A DNA stretch of 64,000 nucleotides from an uncultured Chitinophagaceae bacterium. Lineage in GTDB: Bacteria; Bacteroidota; Bacteroidia; Chitinophagales; Chitinophagaceae. The notes beneath the pieces were generated by a model that saw only the letters and a list, made by a program, of their open reading frames with translations, did no database searches and was not told the origin of the DNA. This document shows positions 24,597 through 33,675 of the stretch, piece after piece; the stretch's first letter is position 1, and each line of letters begins with the position of its first letter. The position numbers were made by a program, and so were the translations under genes. The stretch spans positions 372,001-436,000 of the forward strand of contig CALMED010000002.1 in NCBI GenBank assembly GCA_937862815.1. The letters are read 5' to 3'.

Positions 24597-27566
24597 ATGG
24601 AATATAAGTTCAGAGAGATTGAAACGAAATGGCAGCAGCAATGGAAGGACATTCATGCGTACCGGGTACCCAACACCAGCAGCAAGCCGAAGTGTTATGT
24701 GCTGGATATGTTTCCCTATCCCAGCGGGGCCGGACTGCATGTGGGCCACCCTCTCGGATATATTGCCAGCGATATCTACAGCCGCTACAAACGCCTCAAA
24801 GGATTCAACGTGCTGCACCCGATGGGTTACGACGCGTTTGGTCTCCCCGCCGAACAATATGCCATTGAGCACGGTGTGCACCCTGCGGTGAGCACCGAAC
24901 AGAATATTGCCAATTTCCGGCGGCAGCTCGATAACATCGGCTTCTGCTACGACTGGGAACGGGAAGTGCGCACCTGCGATCCTTCTTATTACAAGTGGAC
25001 CCAGTGGATCTTCCTCCAACTCTTTCACAGCTGGTTCAACCGCGCCACCCAAAAGGCCGAGCCCATCACAACCCTTGTTGCATTGCTCGAAACGGCCGGT
25101 TCCTCCGCGCCGGGCGTTCGTCTCACCGCTCACCGCTTTACCGCGGAAGAATGGAAACAATACGATCAAGCCACGCAGCAGGCCATCCTCATGGAACACC
25201 GGCTGGCCTACTGCGGCTATGGAGAAGTGAACTGGTGTGAAGCCCTCGGCACCGTGCTGGCCAACGATGAAGTGGTGAACGGGGTAAGTGAACGCGGTGG
25301 CCACCCGGTGGTGAAGAAAAAACTGCGGCAATGGTACCTGCGCATTACCGAGTATGCCGACCGGCTCCTCGAGGGTCTCGACCGCATTGAGTTCAGCGAA
25401 GCCATGAAGGAGATGCAGACGAACTGGATTGGAAAGAGTAGTGGGGCGGAGATTGATTTCACTGTAAAAGATTGTGCTGAGAAACTGCGGGTGTATACTA
25501 CAAGACCCGACACCATCTTTGGTGTCGATTTCATGGTCATTGCACCGGAACATGCGCTGGTTGACCGTATCAAATCACCCGGCCAAGCCGCGGAAGTGGA
25601 CGCGTATGTGGCCTATGTAAACAGCCGCAGCGAGCGGGAGCGGCAGGCAGAAAAAAAGATCAGCGGCGTGTTTACCGGCGCCTTTGCCGTTAACCCGTTT
25701 GACGGACGCGAAATTCCCATCTGGATCAGTGAGTACGTGCTGGCCGGTTATGGCACCGGCGCTATTATGGCCGTTCCCTGCGGCGATGAGCGCGATCACA
25801 AATTCGCCCAACATTTTGGTATACCCATCACCAACATCATTGGCCCGCATTACAACGGGCAAGAAGCCAATCCTACGAAAGATGCTGTGCTGGAAAACTC
25901 CGGCTTCCTCAACGGACTGCCCATGCGGGAGGCCAGCGAAGTGGTCATCAACCAACTGGAAGCGCTGGGCATCGGTACCCGCAAGACCAACTACAAAATG
26001 CGGGATGCGGCCTTCAGCCGCCAGCGTTACTGGGGCGAACCCTTCCCTGTAAAATGGACCAACGGTACCGCGGTTGCGTTACCCGAAAGCGAACTCCCCC
26101 TGCTGTTGCCGGAGGTGGACAGTTATTCACCCGGACCCGAAGGCGAAGGCCCCCTGGCCAACATCCCGTCGTGGGTGGAGCGGGAGCTGGAAACCAACAC
26201 CATGCCGGGCTATGCGGGCAGCAGCTGGTACTTTCTTCGGTACATGGATCCGCACAACGAAAATTCCTTCTGCGACCGCGCTGTGAGCGATTACTGGGGA
26301 CAGGTGGATCTCTACATCGGCGGTACCGAACACGCGGTGGGGCACCTGCTGTACAGCCGCATGTGGACCAAAGCGCTGTACGACCTGGGGCATATTGGCT
26401 TTGATGAACCGTTTAAGAAATTGGTGAACCAGGGGATGATCCAGGGCAGTTCGCGGTTTGTTTATCGTTTAAAAATTGACTTCAGTAAAGACGTTGAGTT
26501 GCCTGATCCGCCTCAAATATTTGTTTCAAAAGGTTTGTATGAAAAGTTTATCAGTGGGGATATCGGAGTCGCTTATGCAATAAAGAATGAGTTGCCAAAT
26601 ATTTTTGAGTTGATTTATTGGCCAAAGCCGATTATTGTTCTGGAATCATCAATACTAAGTATTGATATGAGCCCTTTGCATGTCGACGTAAATATTGTTG
26701 ACGGTTTTGAACTTAACATAGATGCATTTCGTAAATGGAGGCCTGAGTACAAACATGCAGCATTTATAGATGACAACTTTAATATTTCAACTCATGTTCT
26801 TGAAAGGGGGAAAGAAGTAAAGATTCAACTTGATGAGTCAAAGAATAGATTTGGCGGATATATAACAGGGGCTGAAGTGGAGAAGATGAGCAAGAGCAAA
26901 TTCAACACCGTAAACCCCGACGACCTGGTGCTGAAATACGGCGCCGATACCTTCCGCATGTACGAGATGTTCCTGGGTCCGGTGGAAATCAGCAAGCCCT
27001 GGGATACCAAGGGCATTGAGGGCGTGCATCGTTTTCTCAAAAAACTCTGGCGTCTTTTTTATACCGAAGAAAAAGGACAGGTGTGGACCACCGATGCGCC
27101 CGCAGAAGCGGAACTGAAAGTGCTGCACAAGACCATCAAAAAGATTGAGGAGGATACGGAACGGTTCAGCTTCAACACAGCCGTGAGCACGTTTATGATC
27201 TGCGTGAATGAACTGACGGATTTAAAATGTAACAAGAAGGCTGTGCTGGAACAGCTGCTCATCCTCCTCACGCCTTATGCCCCGCATGTGAGCGAGGAAC
27301 TCTGGCATCGGTTGGGCAACAGCGGCACTGTGCTCGACGCGGCCTTCCCGGCTTACGAAGAGAGTTACCTCCGCGAATCGGCCAAGGCTTACCCGGTGGC
27401 CATCAACGGCAAGACCCGTGCCGAGCTCACCCTTTCCCTCGAAGCTACACAGGAAGTCGTGGAGGCTGCGGTGCTGGCAGATGCCACGGTACAGAAGTGG
27501 CTCGATGGTAAACAGCCGAAAAAAATCATCTATGTACGCAACAAAATGATTAACGTGGTGGTATAA
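24597..27566 (+). CDS. leuS: Leucyl-tRNA synthetase with an AT-rich insertion
   Basis: A 989-residue class Ia synthetase that charges tRNA-Leu. HVGH (residues 48-51) is the HIGH motif and KMSKS occupies residues 763-767. The editing (CP1) domain lies between them, with TTRPDTIFGVDF and GTGAIMAVPCGDERD. The C-terminal anticodon-binding region follows. The protein is longer than usual because the stretch between GMIQGSSRFVYR and VEKMSKS (about residues 620-760) contains two insertions around the expected LHVDVNIVDG...WRPEY block. DNA for this stretch, about 26455-26870, is about one third G+C against over half in the flanks. The reading frame is intact and catalytic motifs are kept, so I expect it to be functional. 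Confidence 0.95.
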   Translation: MEYKFREIETKWQQQWKDIHAYRVPNTSSKPKCYVLDMFPYPSGAGLHVGHPLGYIASDIYSRYKRLKGFNVLHPMGYDAFGLPAEQYAIEHGVHPAVSTEQNIANFRRQLDNIGFCYDWEREVRTCDPSYYKWTQWIFLQLFHSWFNRATQKAEPITTLVALLETAGSSAPGVRLTAHRFTAEEWKQYDQATQQAILMEHRLAYCGYGEVNWCEALGTVLANDEVVNGVSERGGHPVVKKKLRQWYLRITEYADRLLEGLDRIEFSEAMKEMQTNWIGKSSGAEIDFTVKDCAEKLRVYTTRPDTIFGVDFMVIAPEHALVDRIKSPGQAAEVDAYVAYVNSRSERERQAEKKISGVFTGAFAVNPFDGREIPIWISEYVLAGYGTGAIMAVPCGDERDHKFAQHFGIPITNIIGPHYNGQEANPTKDAVLENSGFLNGLPMREASEVVINQLEALGIGTRKTNYKMRDAAFSRQRYWGEPFPVKWTNGTAVALPESELPLLLPEVDSYSPGPEGEGPLANIPSWVERELETNTMPGYAGSSWYFLRYMDPHNENSFCDRAVSDYWGQVDLYIGGTEHAVGHLLYSRMWTKALYDLGHIGFDEPFKKLVNQGMIQGSSRFVYRLKIDFSKDVELPDPPQIFVSKGLYEKFISGDIGVAYAIKNELPNIFELIYWPKPIIVLESSILSIDMSPLHVDVNIVDGFELNIDAFRKWRPEYKHAAFIDDNFNISTHVLERGKEVKIQLDESKNRFGGYITGAEVEKMSKSKFNTVNPDDLVLKYGADTFRMYEMFLGPVEISKPWDTKGIEGVHRFLKKLWRLFYTEEKGQVWTTDAPAEAELKVLHKTIKKIEEDTERFSFNTAVSTFMICVNELTDLKCNKKAVLEQLLILLTPYAPHVSEELWHRLGNSGTVLDAAFPAYEESYLRESAKAYPVAINGKTRAELTLSLEATQEVVEAAVLADATVQKWLDGKQPKKIIYVRNKMINVVV

Positions 27567-27581
27567 CCGGGCAGGATCGGG

Positions 27582-27604
27582 CGGTTGCATGCAGCCGGTT
27601 TTCC
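27582..27604 (+). terminator. Possible weak terminator after leuS
   Basis: CGGTTGCATGCAGCCG is nearly self-complementary and is followed by GTTTTCC. The T-run is short, so this is only a possible end for the leuS transcript. Confidence 0.35.
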
Positions 27605-27655
27605 GTTGCACCCGCATGGATTTCTTATCTTTATTCTTCATTATAAATTCTTTCC

Positions 27656-28105
27656 ATGAAGCGATTGTTTGTTTTTGCCGCTGCCGCTTTCGGCCTGCTG
27701 GCTGTCTCATCCTGCGGCGACGATACCTCCCACCTCAAGCCCTACACCGAAGAACGGGCCACCGTTAATCCCGATCCCGTACTCGAGTACGTGGTGAACC
27801 TGGGAGATACCCTCAACCCCGAATGGGCCTTCAGCGTGAAGCTCTATGAACAGCAGAAATCACTGCAGTACCGCGTATTGTTCAAATACAAAGAAGTGGA
27901 GGGTGAAAAAATCTTCTCTTATCCCAATCTCGGCTTTATGCCCCTGCCCGGTCTGCGCCGCCAGGGTGAAGACTCTCTCGCCTGTGTGGTGGGCTTCTAC
28001 GACGCCGACAGTACCTTTATGGACCTCCGCCTTATCAAGGTGGAGAATGGCAATCTCATTTACCGTCACCTGAAGGAATACCAGGTGGGGGAGGGGAAGA
28101 AGTAA
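27656..28105 (+). CDS. Lipoprotein of unknown function
   Basis: A 149-residue protein with a lipoprotein signal: a basic start (MKRLF), a hydrophobic stretch and the lipobox AVSSC with Cys near residue 20, followed by GDD. An Asp at position +3 does not clearly predict the destination in Bacteroidota. The mature part is mixed alpha/beta with no motif I recognise. It stands alone and is convergent with the next gene. Confidence 0.7.
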   Translation: MKRLFVFAAAAFGLLAVSSCGDDTSHLKPYTEERATVNPDPVLEYVVNLGDTLNPEWAFSVKLYEQQKSLQYRVLFKYKEVEGEKIFSYPNLGFMPLPGLRRQGEDSLACVVGFYDADSTFMDLRLIKVENGNLIYRHLKEYQVGEGKK

Positions 28106-28108
28106 TTT

Positions 28109-28203
28109 TAGTTTCAGGCCTGCCTGCCGTTAGGCATGTTACAGATTACAGGCAAGGACAGGTTGATTTCAACTTGCAACTCGTGACATGCGACCTGAAA
28201 CTA
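28109..28203. repeat. Inverted repeat in a convergent gap
   Basis: TAGTTTCAGG at 28109-28118 is repeated inverted as CCTGAAACTA at 28194-28203. Inside is a small hairpin, TGCCT at 28121-28125 with AGGCA at 28132-28136, and an ACTTGCAACTCGTGACATG-like string. The arms lie just after one stop codon and across the other, so the unit may also end transcription, but it lacks a clear T-run. Confidence 0.5.
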
Positions 28204-29259
28204 ATATCGCCTTTTCACCAAACGAATCATCGCGCTTGTCTGTTCCGTACTTTCCAGGTTGGCGGCATACCGCTTACCATCTATCCAGGCAATCATGTAG
28301 GACGTGTTGGGCGGGATGCTGCCCAGGTTTTCGGCCACCATCACCAGTTCCGACACTTCCGGTAAGCCGGCGACGGGCACTTTCAGCACAAATGGTTTTT
28401 CGGTCAGGCGGATGTGGCAGGCCAGCAGTTCGCCGTTCAGGAAGACGGAGATGGAGTCGCCGTCAATTTCCGCATTGTCATAGAAATGCAATTCAATCGT
28501 ATCGCCCGCCAGGGGTAGTTCGGTGGTAAGGAGGTTGCGGCGCTCCCTGAACTTGTCGCGGATATCGGCCGCCGGAGCAGGTGGCACTGAAGGTTGCGGC
28601 AGTACAACAGGTGCCGTTGAAACAACGGGGAGACTGTCGGTTGCCGGCTTATTCTGCGGCGGAGCGGTCACCACAACCGGCTGAACGGGATCGGGCCGTG
28701 GAGTGGGTGCCACCTCAGGGGGGCGTGTGGCAAGAGGAATCCGTGCCACGCTGTCAATGAGAGCAGGGTCGTTGCCACCGGTGGTGTAGTTTTCCAGGAT
28801 GTAATCCCATTCGTCGCGGAAGAGTGGCCGGTCGGTTTTGTCGAAGTGGAGGGGTCCTTTTTCGCGGCCATCGCTTTTTCCCAGCGCTTTTCCTTCCAGC
28901 ATCATGATACCCGCACCCGGGCAGTTAAAATCGGCCTCGGCCAGCAGGGGCAGTTCGCCCGGCGCCGGCACCTGCAGCCGGGGCTTCTTTTCTTCCAGCA
29001 GCAAATCGTCCCACCACACTACTGTATTATTGCGTTGATTGAAGTAGCCTTTCACGGCATAGCGGCGGTAGCTGTTGGGCGACTCGTAATAGTAAGAAGT
29101 GCCCACCAGGCTGTCGCCTTTCTGAACCAGTTTCAGCTCCACCCGCTGGGCCCGCAATCCATTGCCGATTTTTCCTTTCCACACCCCGGTGATCATCTGG
29201 GCCGCGCCGGGTAAGGTAACGGCTAGCAGCAGCAATATACAGGCGGATAGTCGTTTCAT
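28201..29259 (-). CDS. Exported protein with Pro-rich linker, function unknown
   Basis: A 352-residue protein with a signal peptide ending PGAAQ. The first part (about 22-165) begins MITGVWKGKIGNG and resembles lipocalin-like or DUF-type beta domains that open with ITGxWxG. Next is a Pro/Val/Thr-rich linker (about 175-230, APTPRPDPVQPVVVTAPP). The C-terminal beta domain (about 235-352) contains LAGDTIELHFYDNAEIDGDSISVFLNG, of which DTIELHFYDNAEIDGD is the recognisable core shared by several secreted Bacteroidota proteins. Likely periplasmic or surface-exposed. No enzyme motif seen. Confidence 0.65.
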   Translation of the reverse strand: MKRLSACILLLLAVTLPGAAQMITGVWKGKIGNGLRAQRVELKLVQKGDSLVGTSYYYESPNSYRRYAVKGYFNQRNNTVVWWDDLLLEEKKPRLQVPAPGELPLLAEADFNCPGAGIMMLEGKALGKSDGREKGPLHFDKTDRPLFRDEWDYILENYTTGGNDPALIDSVARIPLATRPPEVAPTPRPDPVQPVVVTAPPQNKPATDSLPVVSTAPVVLPQPSVPPAPAADIRDKFRERRNLLTTELPLAGDTIELHFYDNAEIDGDSISVFLNGELLACHIRLTEKPFVLKVPVAGLPEVSELVMVAENLGSIPPNTSYMIAWIDGKRYAANLESTEQTSAMIRLVKRRY

Positions 29260-29359
29260 GTGTGCAGGTTAAACGGATTGTAGGAAAAAATATTTTTCCA
29301 TCGGTGTGCCTGCTTCAACAAAAGCGGGCGGAAAACGTTTTTTAACAGAATTTCACAAC

Positions 29360-29839
29360 ATGGCAACACCCAATTTATCACTGATCGAAGCCCTGCGGGA
29401 GACGGCCCGTCGTCTCCGCAACGGAGCCACCTACGCCTGGGGCAACCACGGCGCCTGCAACTGCGGCAACCTGATGCAGGTGGTGGGTAATATGAGCCGC
29501 CAGGAAATACTGCGCTACGCCCATACCGGCATTGGCGAGTGGAGCGAACTGGCCGAGGACTATTGTCCGGTTACCAACGCCCCCTGGACCCTGCTTATCA
29601 GCAAGCTGGAACAGGTGGGCCTTACACCGTCCGATATCCACAACCTGGAGTACCTGGAAGACCGTGCCGTGCTGGATCGCTTACCCGGAGGATTCCGCTG
29701 GCTGCGACGCAACCAGCGGGAGGATGTAATAGCGTACTTTGAAAGCTATGCGTCGCTGCTGGAGGATCAACTGCTCAACAGCCTGCACATTGCTGTGGAC
29801 GAGTTGCTGGAGCAGCCCCTGCCTGCCGTCTTATCCTGA
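29360..29839 (+). CDS. Conserved hypothetical protein
   Basis: A 159-residue soluble protein starting MATPNLSLIEALRETARRL. It has a Cys/Gly-rich segment near residues 30-42 (WGNHGACNCGNLMQ) that could bind a metal. Helical stretches follow (SRQEILRYAHTG, WTLLISKLEQVGLT, RWLRRNQREDVIAYFESYASLLEDQL). I do not recognise a named family. A strong terminator follows. Confidence 0.6.
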   Translation: MATPNLSLIEALRETARRLRNGATYAWGNHGACNCGNLMQVVGNMSRQEILRYAHTGIGEWSELAEDYCPVTNAPWTLLISKLEQVGLTPSDIHNLEYLEDRAVLDRLPGGFRWLRRNQREDVIAYFESYASLLEDQLLNSLHIAVDELLEQPLPAVLS

Positions 29840-29864
29840 GTTAACCATCTGCATATAATACAAT

Positions 29865-29893
29865 CCCGGTGCGTGATAGCGCCGGGTTTTTTT
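29865..29893 (+). terminator. Intrinsic terminator
   Basis: CCCGGTGC at 29865-29872 pairs with GCGCCGGG at 29879-29886 around a six-base loop, and seven T residues follow. It ends the preceding gene. Confidence 0.9.
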
Positions 29894-29924
29894 ATCCGCC
29901 GGGAACCCGATCTGCTGCAACGGG

Positions 29925-30269
29925 ATGGATGTGAACCGATTGTTATCAGGATGTAAGAAAAACAAGCTATATGACATCCATCCTGAAACGCAGATCAAGA
30001 ATGCTCCTTCGGGTTCCGAAACAGTTCCCCGCCGCGACTTATCTGCATCCTTTGGCCAGGTGAAGTATGTCCTGTTCTGGGTGCTTGCTCTGTATTTTAT
30101 TGTGGCAAAAGGCGATGTTGCCACGGCTGCCTCCAACATGGGCATTGCCCTCATCTTTGATCCCTTTCCCGGGAAAACATGGACACAGCGTCTCCGCTGG
30201 CAGCGGGCCTGGCTCATCATTTACCTCGTGGCGGTGTTGGTGTTATTAGGATGGGCATGGATGAAGTGA
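29925..30269 (+). CDS. Small membrane protein of unknown function
   Basis: A 114-residue protein with a hydrophilic N-terminal half and two hydrophobic segments (about 46-62 and 95-111), separated by FDPFPGKTWTQRLRWQR. Because the first 40 residues look poorly conserved in character, a later start is possible. No family recognised. Confidence 0.5.
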   Translation: MDVNRLLSGCKKNKLYDIHPETQIKNAPSGSETVPRRDLSASFGQVKYVLFWVLALYFIVAKGDVATAASNMGIALIFDPFPGKTWTQRLRWQRAWLIIYLVAVLVLLGWAWMK

Positions 30270-30349
30270 TGCTGTATGGCTTTTCCCCGGGTTGTTAGCT
30301 TTTGCGCTGAACCTGCAAAGCAATGGGCTGTTAAAAGCTGATCACCTCT

Positions 30350-31156
30350 TCATATAAACACCCCCGCATACACGTACACCATCCCTGCTGCAGTCGTAAT
30401 TATGCTCCAAATAATAATGTTCAGCAGCGAAACGCCGTATGGTTTCCAGGCTGCCACCGGCTGTTTTTGACGTAACAAAACATGATAGGCCCAACCAAAG
30501 TAGAGCCATTGAAACAACAAGGTAGCGGCGGTAATGAAGCCATAGACAACAGGACTTTTAAATACGCCCATTACTGGAGTAAAGAGAAGCGCCATGACAA
30601 GCGCCAGAAAAGCCGTCAGAAAAACGGATGCTACCAGATGCTCAGCGAAATTCAGTCCCCGCCCTGAAAATAGCAACCAAAAAACGAGAGCGGTAAGCGG
30701 AACCGAAGCCAGCAATATCATTTTTGCGTTTTTTTCCATAAAGCGGTTCATTTGCTGGGTGCGTTGCATAACCGCGGTTGCCTTGTCTTTTCCCACCATC
30801 GCTTCCATGGAGGCTTTTTGTTCGGCGGTATACATATCATTGGCATTGTAGGGCTTGAAAAGTGCGGTGGAAAACAGCAGCAAGCCGGCCATTAACACCA
30901 AAAAGGTAAACGGGTTAAAATACCGCTTGCGACGTTGAACTACGATGTAGTCGTTCAGGACCTGGCCCGGTCTAAGAGAAAGTTCACGGATGAGCAGAAA
31001 GAGCCCCTTATCAGCATGCGTAGCTGCATGCACCACTTCGTGTACAAGATGAGGTATGGTAAAACGATGAGTAGCTGTTCTTTGTCCGCATTGGGCACAA
31101 AATGGAGTTGCCTGTTCAAAGGAGTTATTGCAATTAGCGCAGGTGTTTGCTTGCAT
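30350..31156 (-). CDS. DUF3667 domain membrane protein
   Basis: A 268-residue protein. A zinc-ribbon-like N-terminus (CANCNNSF...FCAQCGQR, two CxxC pairs in residues 6-24) is followed by HEVVHAATHADKGLFLLIRELSLRPG, cut here to its blocks, and YIVVQRRKRYFNPFTFLVL. Those are the DUF3667 signature. Four to five membrane helices follow. Function unknown. It starts 24 bases downstream of the SulP gene on the same strand, so they are probably co-transcribed. Confidence 0.88.
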   Translation of the reverse strand: MQANTCANCNNSFEQATPFCAQCGQRTATHRFTIPHLVHEVVHAATHADKGLFLLIRELSLRPGQVLNDYIVVQRRKRYFNPFTFLVLMAGLLLFSTALFKPYNANDMYTAEQKASMEAMVGKDKATAVMQRTQQMNRFMEKNAKMILLASVPLTALVFWLLFSGRGLNFAEHLVASVFLTAFLALVMALLFTPVMGVFKSPVVYGFITAATLLFQWLYFGWAYHVLLRQKQPVAAWKPYGVSLLNIIIWSIITTAAGMVYVYAGVFI

Positions 31157-31180
31157 ATATTGCTTATTTTGGTTTTTGCA

Positions 31181-32731
31181 TTAATGCACCGCCGTTACAT
31201 TCACTCGTTCAATACCCAGCAGGTGCAGTTCTATATGGCGGTCGCGGGCCTTGGACTCAAATTCACTGATTATTTCCAGGATGTCGTAATCAATAAAGTT
31301 GCACTCGCTTCCGTCTATAGTGAGCACTGAATATGCCGGAATCTCATCCAGTGCTTTTTTCAGCTTTGCCTTATTAAGAAATGTTACGTTGCTGTTCAGC
31401 TTGATGAGGTCCGTTTCGATACCCAGCCGGGTGGTTTTAGTGATTTTATATTCGGCCCTGAAGTTATTTTGAATGATGAAGTAAATGGAAATCAGTAACC
31501 CGATGGTTACGCCAATGAGGAGGTCAGAGGCTAATATGATCAGAATGGTGAAAATAAAGGGCAGAAACTGTTTCCATTTCAACTGCCACATGTTAATGTA
31601 CAGGCGGGGTTTGGTGAGGTTGAAACCGGTGACCAGCAGGATGGCGGCCAGCGAGGCATACGGTATCTGGTTCAACGCAAACGGGATGAGCAGCACCGCA
31701 AGCAGCAACAACATCCCGTGGGTGATGGCCGATAGTTTGGTGCGTCCGCCAGCATCCACATTGGCTGCCCCCCGTACCACCACGGCCGTAAGCGGTATGG
31801 CGCCCAACAGACCGCAGGCGATATTTCCCACGCCCTGTGCCACCATTTCCCGGTTAACCGGGGTGATGCGGTTGTGACGGTCCAGTTTGTCGATTGCTTC
31901 CACACAGAGCAGGGTTTCCAGTGAGGCCAATATACCGATGGCCACACCAGCTTTCCAGATTTGGGGGTTGCTGAAGAGTTTTGAAAAATCAGGGAAAACA
32001 ATCTGTGCAAACAGGTTGTCGGGAATGTGCACCAGCTGCGATGGCCTGAGCGTCCACTGCGGACTGGCGTAGCCCAACAACCAATTGGCCCCTATGCCCA
32101 TCATAACGGCAAATAACGGTGCCGGTAGTTTACCCGCCATTTTTGGAAGCCGTCCCTGTAACAAAAGCATGGTGCCCAGCGAAAGAATGAAAACCAGAAC
32201 AGAGCTGAAATGTATACGTTGCCCAAACGTACTGAGATTACCCAGCACGTTGGTGGAAAAAATCAAATCAAGGAAACCGCTGGTCCAGAAATCGGGTTGT
32301 TCGTACCCCAGGGCCAGCGGAACTTGTTTGGAAATAAGAATAATCCCAATAGCAGCAAGCATGCCTTTTATTACCGCTGATGGGAAAAAGTTTGCGATGC
32401 CTCCCATCTTCAGCATACCAATGATCAACTGCAGTAAGCCGGCTATAAAAACGCTCAGTAAAAAGACTTTGTAATCCCCCAGGGACAGGATTGCGCCTGC
32501 TACCAGGGTCGAAAGGCCGGCTGCCGGTCCCGATACCGACAGCGCGGAGCCGCTGATGGAAGAAACCAGAATGCCGCCGATAATACCGGACAATAATCCC
32601 GCATACAACGGGGCGCCCGAAGCTAAAGCAATGCCCAGGCATAAAGGAAGCGCTACGAGAAATACGGAAAGTCCCGCTGCAAAATCATGCCGGAGCCACA
32701 TGATCCTGTAGTACCTGAAAGTGCGTTGCAT
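31181..32731 (-). CDS. SulP family inorganic anion transporter
   Basis: A 516-residue transporter with about 12 to 14 hydrophobic segments and a short C-terminal STAS domain. The N-terminus LRHDFAAGLSVFLVALPLCLGIALASG holds the SulP hallmark (recognisable as AGLSVFLVALPLCLGIA), and SGPAAGLSTLVAGAI is the second. The STAS part (about 435-510) contains VLTIDGSECNFIDYDILEII. SulP proteins carry sulfate, bicarbonate or other anions; the exact ion is not readable. No carbonic anhydrase is fused or adjacent. Confidence 0.9.
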   Translation of the reverse strand: MQRTFRYYRIMWLRHDFAAGLSVFLVALPLCLGIALASGAPLYAGLLSGIIGGILVSSISGSALSVSGPAAGLSTLVAGAILSLGDYKVFLLSVFIAGLLQLIIGMLKMGGIANFFPSAVIKGMLAAIGIILISKQVPLALGYEQPDFWTSGFLDLIFSTNVLGNLSTFGQRIHFSSVLVFILSLGTMLLLQGRLPKMAGKLPAPLFAVMMGIGANWLLGYASPQWTLRPSQLVHIPDNLFAQIVFPDFSKLFSNPQIWKAGVAIGILASLETLLCVEAIDKLDRHNRITPVNREMVAQGVGNIACGLLGAIPLTAVVVRGAANVDAGGRTKLSAITHGMLLLLAVLLIPFALNQIPYASLAAILLVTGFNLTKPRLYINMWQLKWKQFLPFIFTILIILASDLLIGVTIGLLISIYFIIQNNFRAEYKITKTTRLGIETDLIKLNSNVTFLNKAKLKKALDEIPAYSVLTIDGSECNFIDYDILEIISEFESKARDRHIELHLLGIERVNVTAVH

Positions 32732-32825
32732 ACTGAAGTTTGGAAGGAAGTCCCGGACTTAAAGATAGTTGTTTCAGGAACTAGATGCAACGGACCCCTG
32801 TTTGCAACGGTTCAATGATTTAAAC

Positions 32826-32838
32826 TGAGCCTGGCTCA
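32826..32838. other. Perfect 13-base palindrome in the gap before the SulP gene
   Basis: TGAGCC, a single T, then GGCTCA. It lies in the 226-base gap between the SulP and KtrA-like genes. It could be an operator or a tiny hairpin; nothing else in this gap is recognisable. Confidence 0.3.
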
Positions 32839-32957
32839 ATCATTGCTGAAACAATCTGCACCTTGTGGAGCGAACCCTGCCTCCGACAGCATGACCGGTC
32901 AACGCAGTCGTTTCCTTCAACCCTGTGGCGCATGGGCGTTGTTCAGGCTCCCGGCAT

Positions 32958-33659
32958 TTACAGCTGTTCGCCTTTTTTGAGCTTCAGGAACGCCTGCAGA
33001 TCACTGTTGGCGCCAAACAGCACCAGGATGTCGCCCGTGGCAAGGTTGGTATCGGCCGCGGCCACTCCCTGCACATCTTCTTCCATGCGGGTCTTGCCCA
33101 ACAGGCTCTTTACTTCTTTTTTCTTAATGATGGTCAGTACCAGCAGGTTGTATTTGCGCCGGAAGTTGATTTCCCGTACGGTTTTTCCCGTGTATTCTGC
33201 CGGTACGTTGGCTTCAATGATGCTGTAGTCGGCATTGAGTTCGTGTGAATCCACCACGTTTGTTAGACAGAGTTTTTTAGCCCAGCGTTCGGCGGTTTCT
33301 TCTTCGGGGTGCACAATTTCATCTACGCCAATGGCCTGGAGTATTTTTTCGTGCAGGGGGTTGATGGCCCGGCTGATGAGGCGCTTCACCGCCAGGTTTT
33401 TAAAGATGGCGGTGGTCATGATGTTGGCGCCCTGGTCTTCGCCAATGGCCACCAGTACCACATCGGTATCCTGCAACGGAAGTCCCTGCACGGTATGCTC
33501 GTCGGTGGCATCCATGCAGATGGTGTGGGAAATTCTTTCCTTGAAATGGTCCACCTTGGTCATGCTGGTGTCAATGGCAATCACTTCGTTGCCTTGTGCT
33601 GTCAGCTTTTCGGCGAGCGAAGCGCCGAAGTTGCCCAGTCCAACAATGATGTACTTCAT
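32958..33659 (-). CDS. KtrA/TrkA-type potassium uptake regulatory subunit
   Basis: A 233-residue cytoplasmic RCK protein that gates the membrane subunit. The nucleotide-binding Rossmann motif is VGLGNFGASLAEKL with acidic AIDTS after the second strand (residues 5-31). An RCK_C domain (about 150-230) follows, with VREINFRRKYNLLVLTI. It lies 16 bases after the TrkH/KtrB gene on the same strand. Single-RCK length fits KtrA rather than the tandem TrkA. Confidence 0.92.
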   Translation of the reverse strand: MKYIIVGLGNFGASLAEKLTAQGNEVIAIDTSMTKVDHFKERISHTICMDATDEHTVQGLPLQDTDVVLVAIGEDQGANIMTTAIFKNLAVKRLISRAINPLHEKILQAIGVDEIVHPEEETAERWAKKLCLTNVVDSHELNADYSIIEANVPAEYTGKTVREINFRRKYNLLVLTIIKKKEVKSLLGKTRMEEDVQGVAAADTNLATGDILVLFGANSDLQAFLKLKKGEQL

Positions 33660-33675
33660 ACTGCTTGTTTAATTA

